A stretch of DNA of 5,955 bases from Treponema sp. Its GTDB lineage: Bacteria > Spirochaetota > Spirochaetia > Treponematales > Treponemataceae. A model generated the notes under the pieces. That model made no database searches and was not told the origin of the DNA. It saw nothing but the letters and a program-made list of their open reading frames with translations. The first letter of the stretch is position 1. Each line of letters begins with the position of its first letter. The stretch is taken from assembly GCA_003455655.1 (NCBI GenBank), contig DMQP01000218.1, positions 1 through 5,955 on the forward strand, in the 5' to 3' direction. The position numbers and the translations under genes were made by a program. Shown in pieces: positions 5,745 through 5,955 of the stretch.

Positions 5745-5775
5745 ATCAATATCCGTCACTCATGCTACGGTTGAT
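5745..5775. terminator. possible bidirectional terminator hairpin in the convergent junction
   Basis: ATCAA (5745-5749) pairs with TTGAT (5771-5775), and CCGT (5753-5756) with ACGG (5767-5770), leaving a 3-nt bulge (TAT) and a 10-nt loop: nine pairs in all. It lies just past the plus-strand stop and over the end of the minus-strand gene. On the minus strand it is followed by TTATTCT, a weak T-rich tail; on the plus strand by GTCTCTCT. It is the only hairpin I found between the converging genes, but it is weak. Confidence 0.25.
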
Positions 5776-5955
5776 GTCTCTCTGGTACAGTTCCTGATAA
5801 ATCATACTGCGTGTCTTAAGTTCATCCTTAAGCTTCTGTGGGAAGGGAATATAACGCCAGAAAATTGCACGAACTTCTTTTTCAAGTTTCTGAGTTCCGT
5901 TAGATTCTTTTGTCATCCACAGAATATAATCATCAATAAAGAACTGCTTTACATC
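5746..5955 (-). CDS. C-terminal end of an unrecognised protein (cut by the window edge)
   Basis: The minus strand is open from the right edge to a TGA at 5748-5746, giving 69 residues that begin DVKQFFIDDYILWMTKESNG and end INRSMSDGY. No start codon can be assigned because the gene enters from beyond position 5955. The fragment is charged, probably helical (KLEKEVRAIFWRYIPFPQKLKDELK), and has no membrane helix or motif I can name. Its codon use supports a real gene: all five Gln codons are CAG and Lys is AAG in four of seven, unlike the plus-strand genes where CAA and AAA dominate. It converges on the membrane-protein gene with one base between the stop codons. Confidence 0.75.
   Translation of the reverse strand, partial: DVKQFFIDDYILWMTKESNGTQKLEKEVRAIFWRYIPFPQKLKDELKTRSMIYQELYQRDINRSMSDGY

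Overview
The window is AT-rich, gene-dense bacterial DNA. The content suggests a spirochaete, most likely a Treponema-type host-associated or rumen species. The reasons are the style of the class III cyclase remnant (one membrane helix, a KERTKELE-type coiled coil, then a YDIWGDTVNVASRMES-type domain), the long-loop signal peptidase II, and promoters with TATACT-like -10 boxes lying almost on the start codon. This assignment is inference from memory of such genomes; no search was possible.

Left third, minus strand (5-2332): a compact operon transcribed leftwards. It encodes an OmpR-family response regulator, a histidine kinase with one membrane helix and no extracytoplasmic sensor domain (ATGA stop/start overlap), and an MacB/LolD-type ABC ATPase with a strong Shine-Dalgarno. 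This layout is typical of two-component systems that sense and control an ABC exporter. The FtsX-like permease expected as the next gene would lie beyond the left edge and cannot be seen.

Divergent control region (2333-2429): a good minus-strand promoter for the regulator and an extended -10 promoter on the plus strand sit back to back. Between them is a direct repeat with 11-bp period, a possible site for the response regulator.

Middle (2430-3926, plus strand): a strong Shine-Dalgarno starts a 12-codon reading frame that ends in TGA. It is in frame with a damaged adenylate cyclase gene that keeps its membrane helix, coiled coil and the C-terminal part of the catalytic domain but lacks both metal-binding aspartates. 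Twelve bases further on is an intact HTH-WYL transcription regulator.

Right third (3984-5744, plus strand): a NIF3/DUF34 metal-binding protein, lipoprotein signal peptidase (lsp), and a two-helix membrane protein overlapping lsp by 8 bp. The NIF3-like gene and lsp each have a promoter whose -10 box ends 6-7 bp before the ATG, with no convincing Shine-Dalgarno, so both appear leaderless. The right edge (5746-5955, minus strand) holds the C-terminal 69 codons of an unrecognised gene that converges on the membrane-protein gene with a single base between the stop codons.

No rRNA, tRNA, CRISPR array, insertion sequence or phage gene was seen, and no stretch over 300 bp lacks a gene. No clearly new multi-gene system is present. 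The best leads are the decayed cyclase with its short upstream frame, the divergent operator, and the leaderless promoter pattern.
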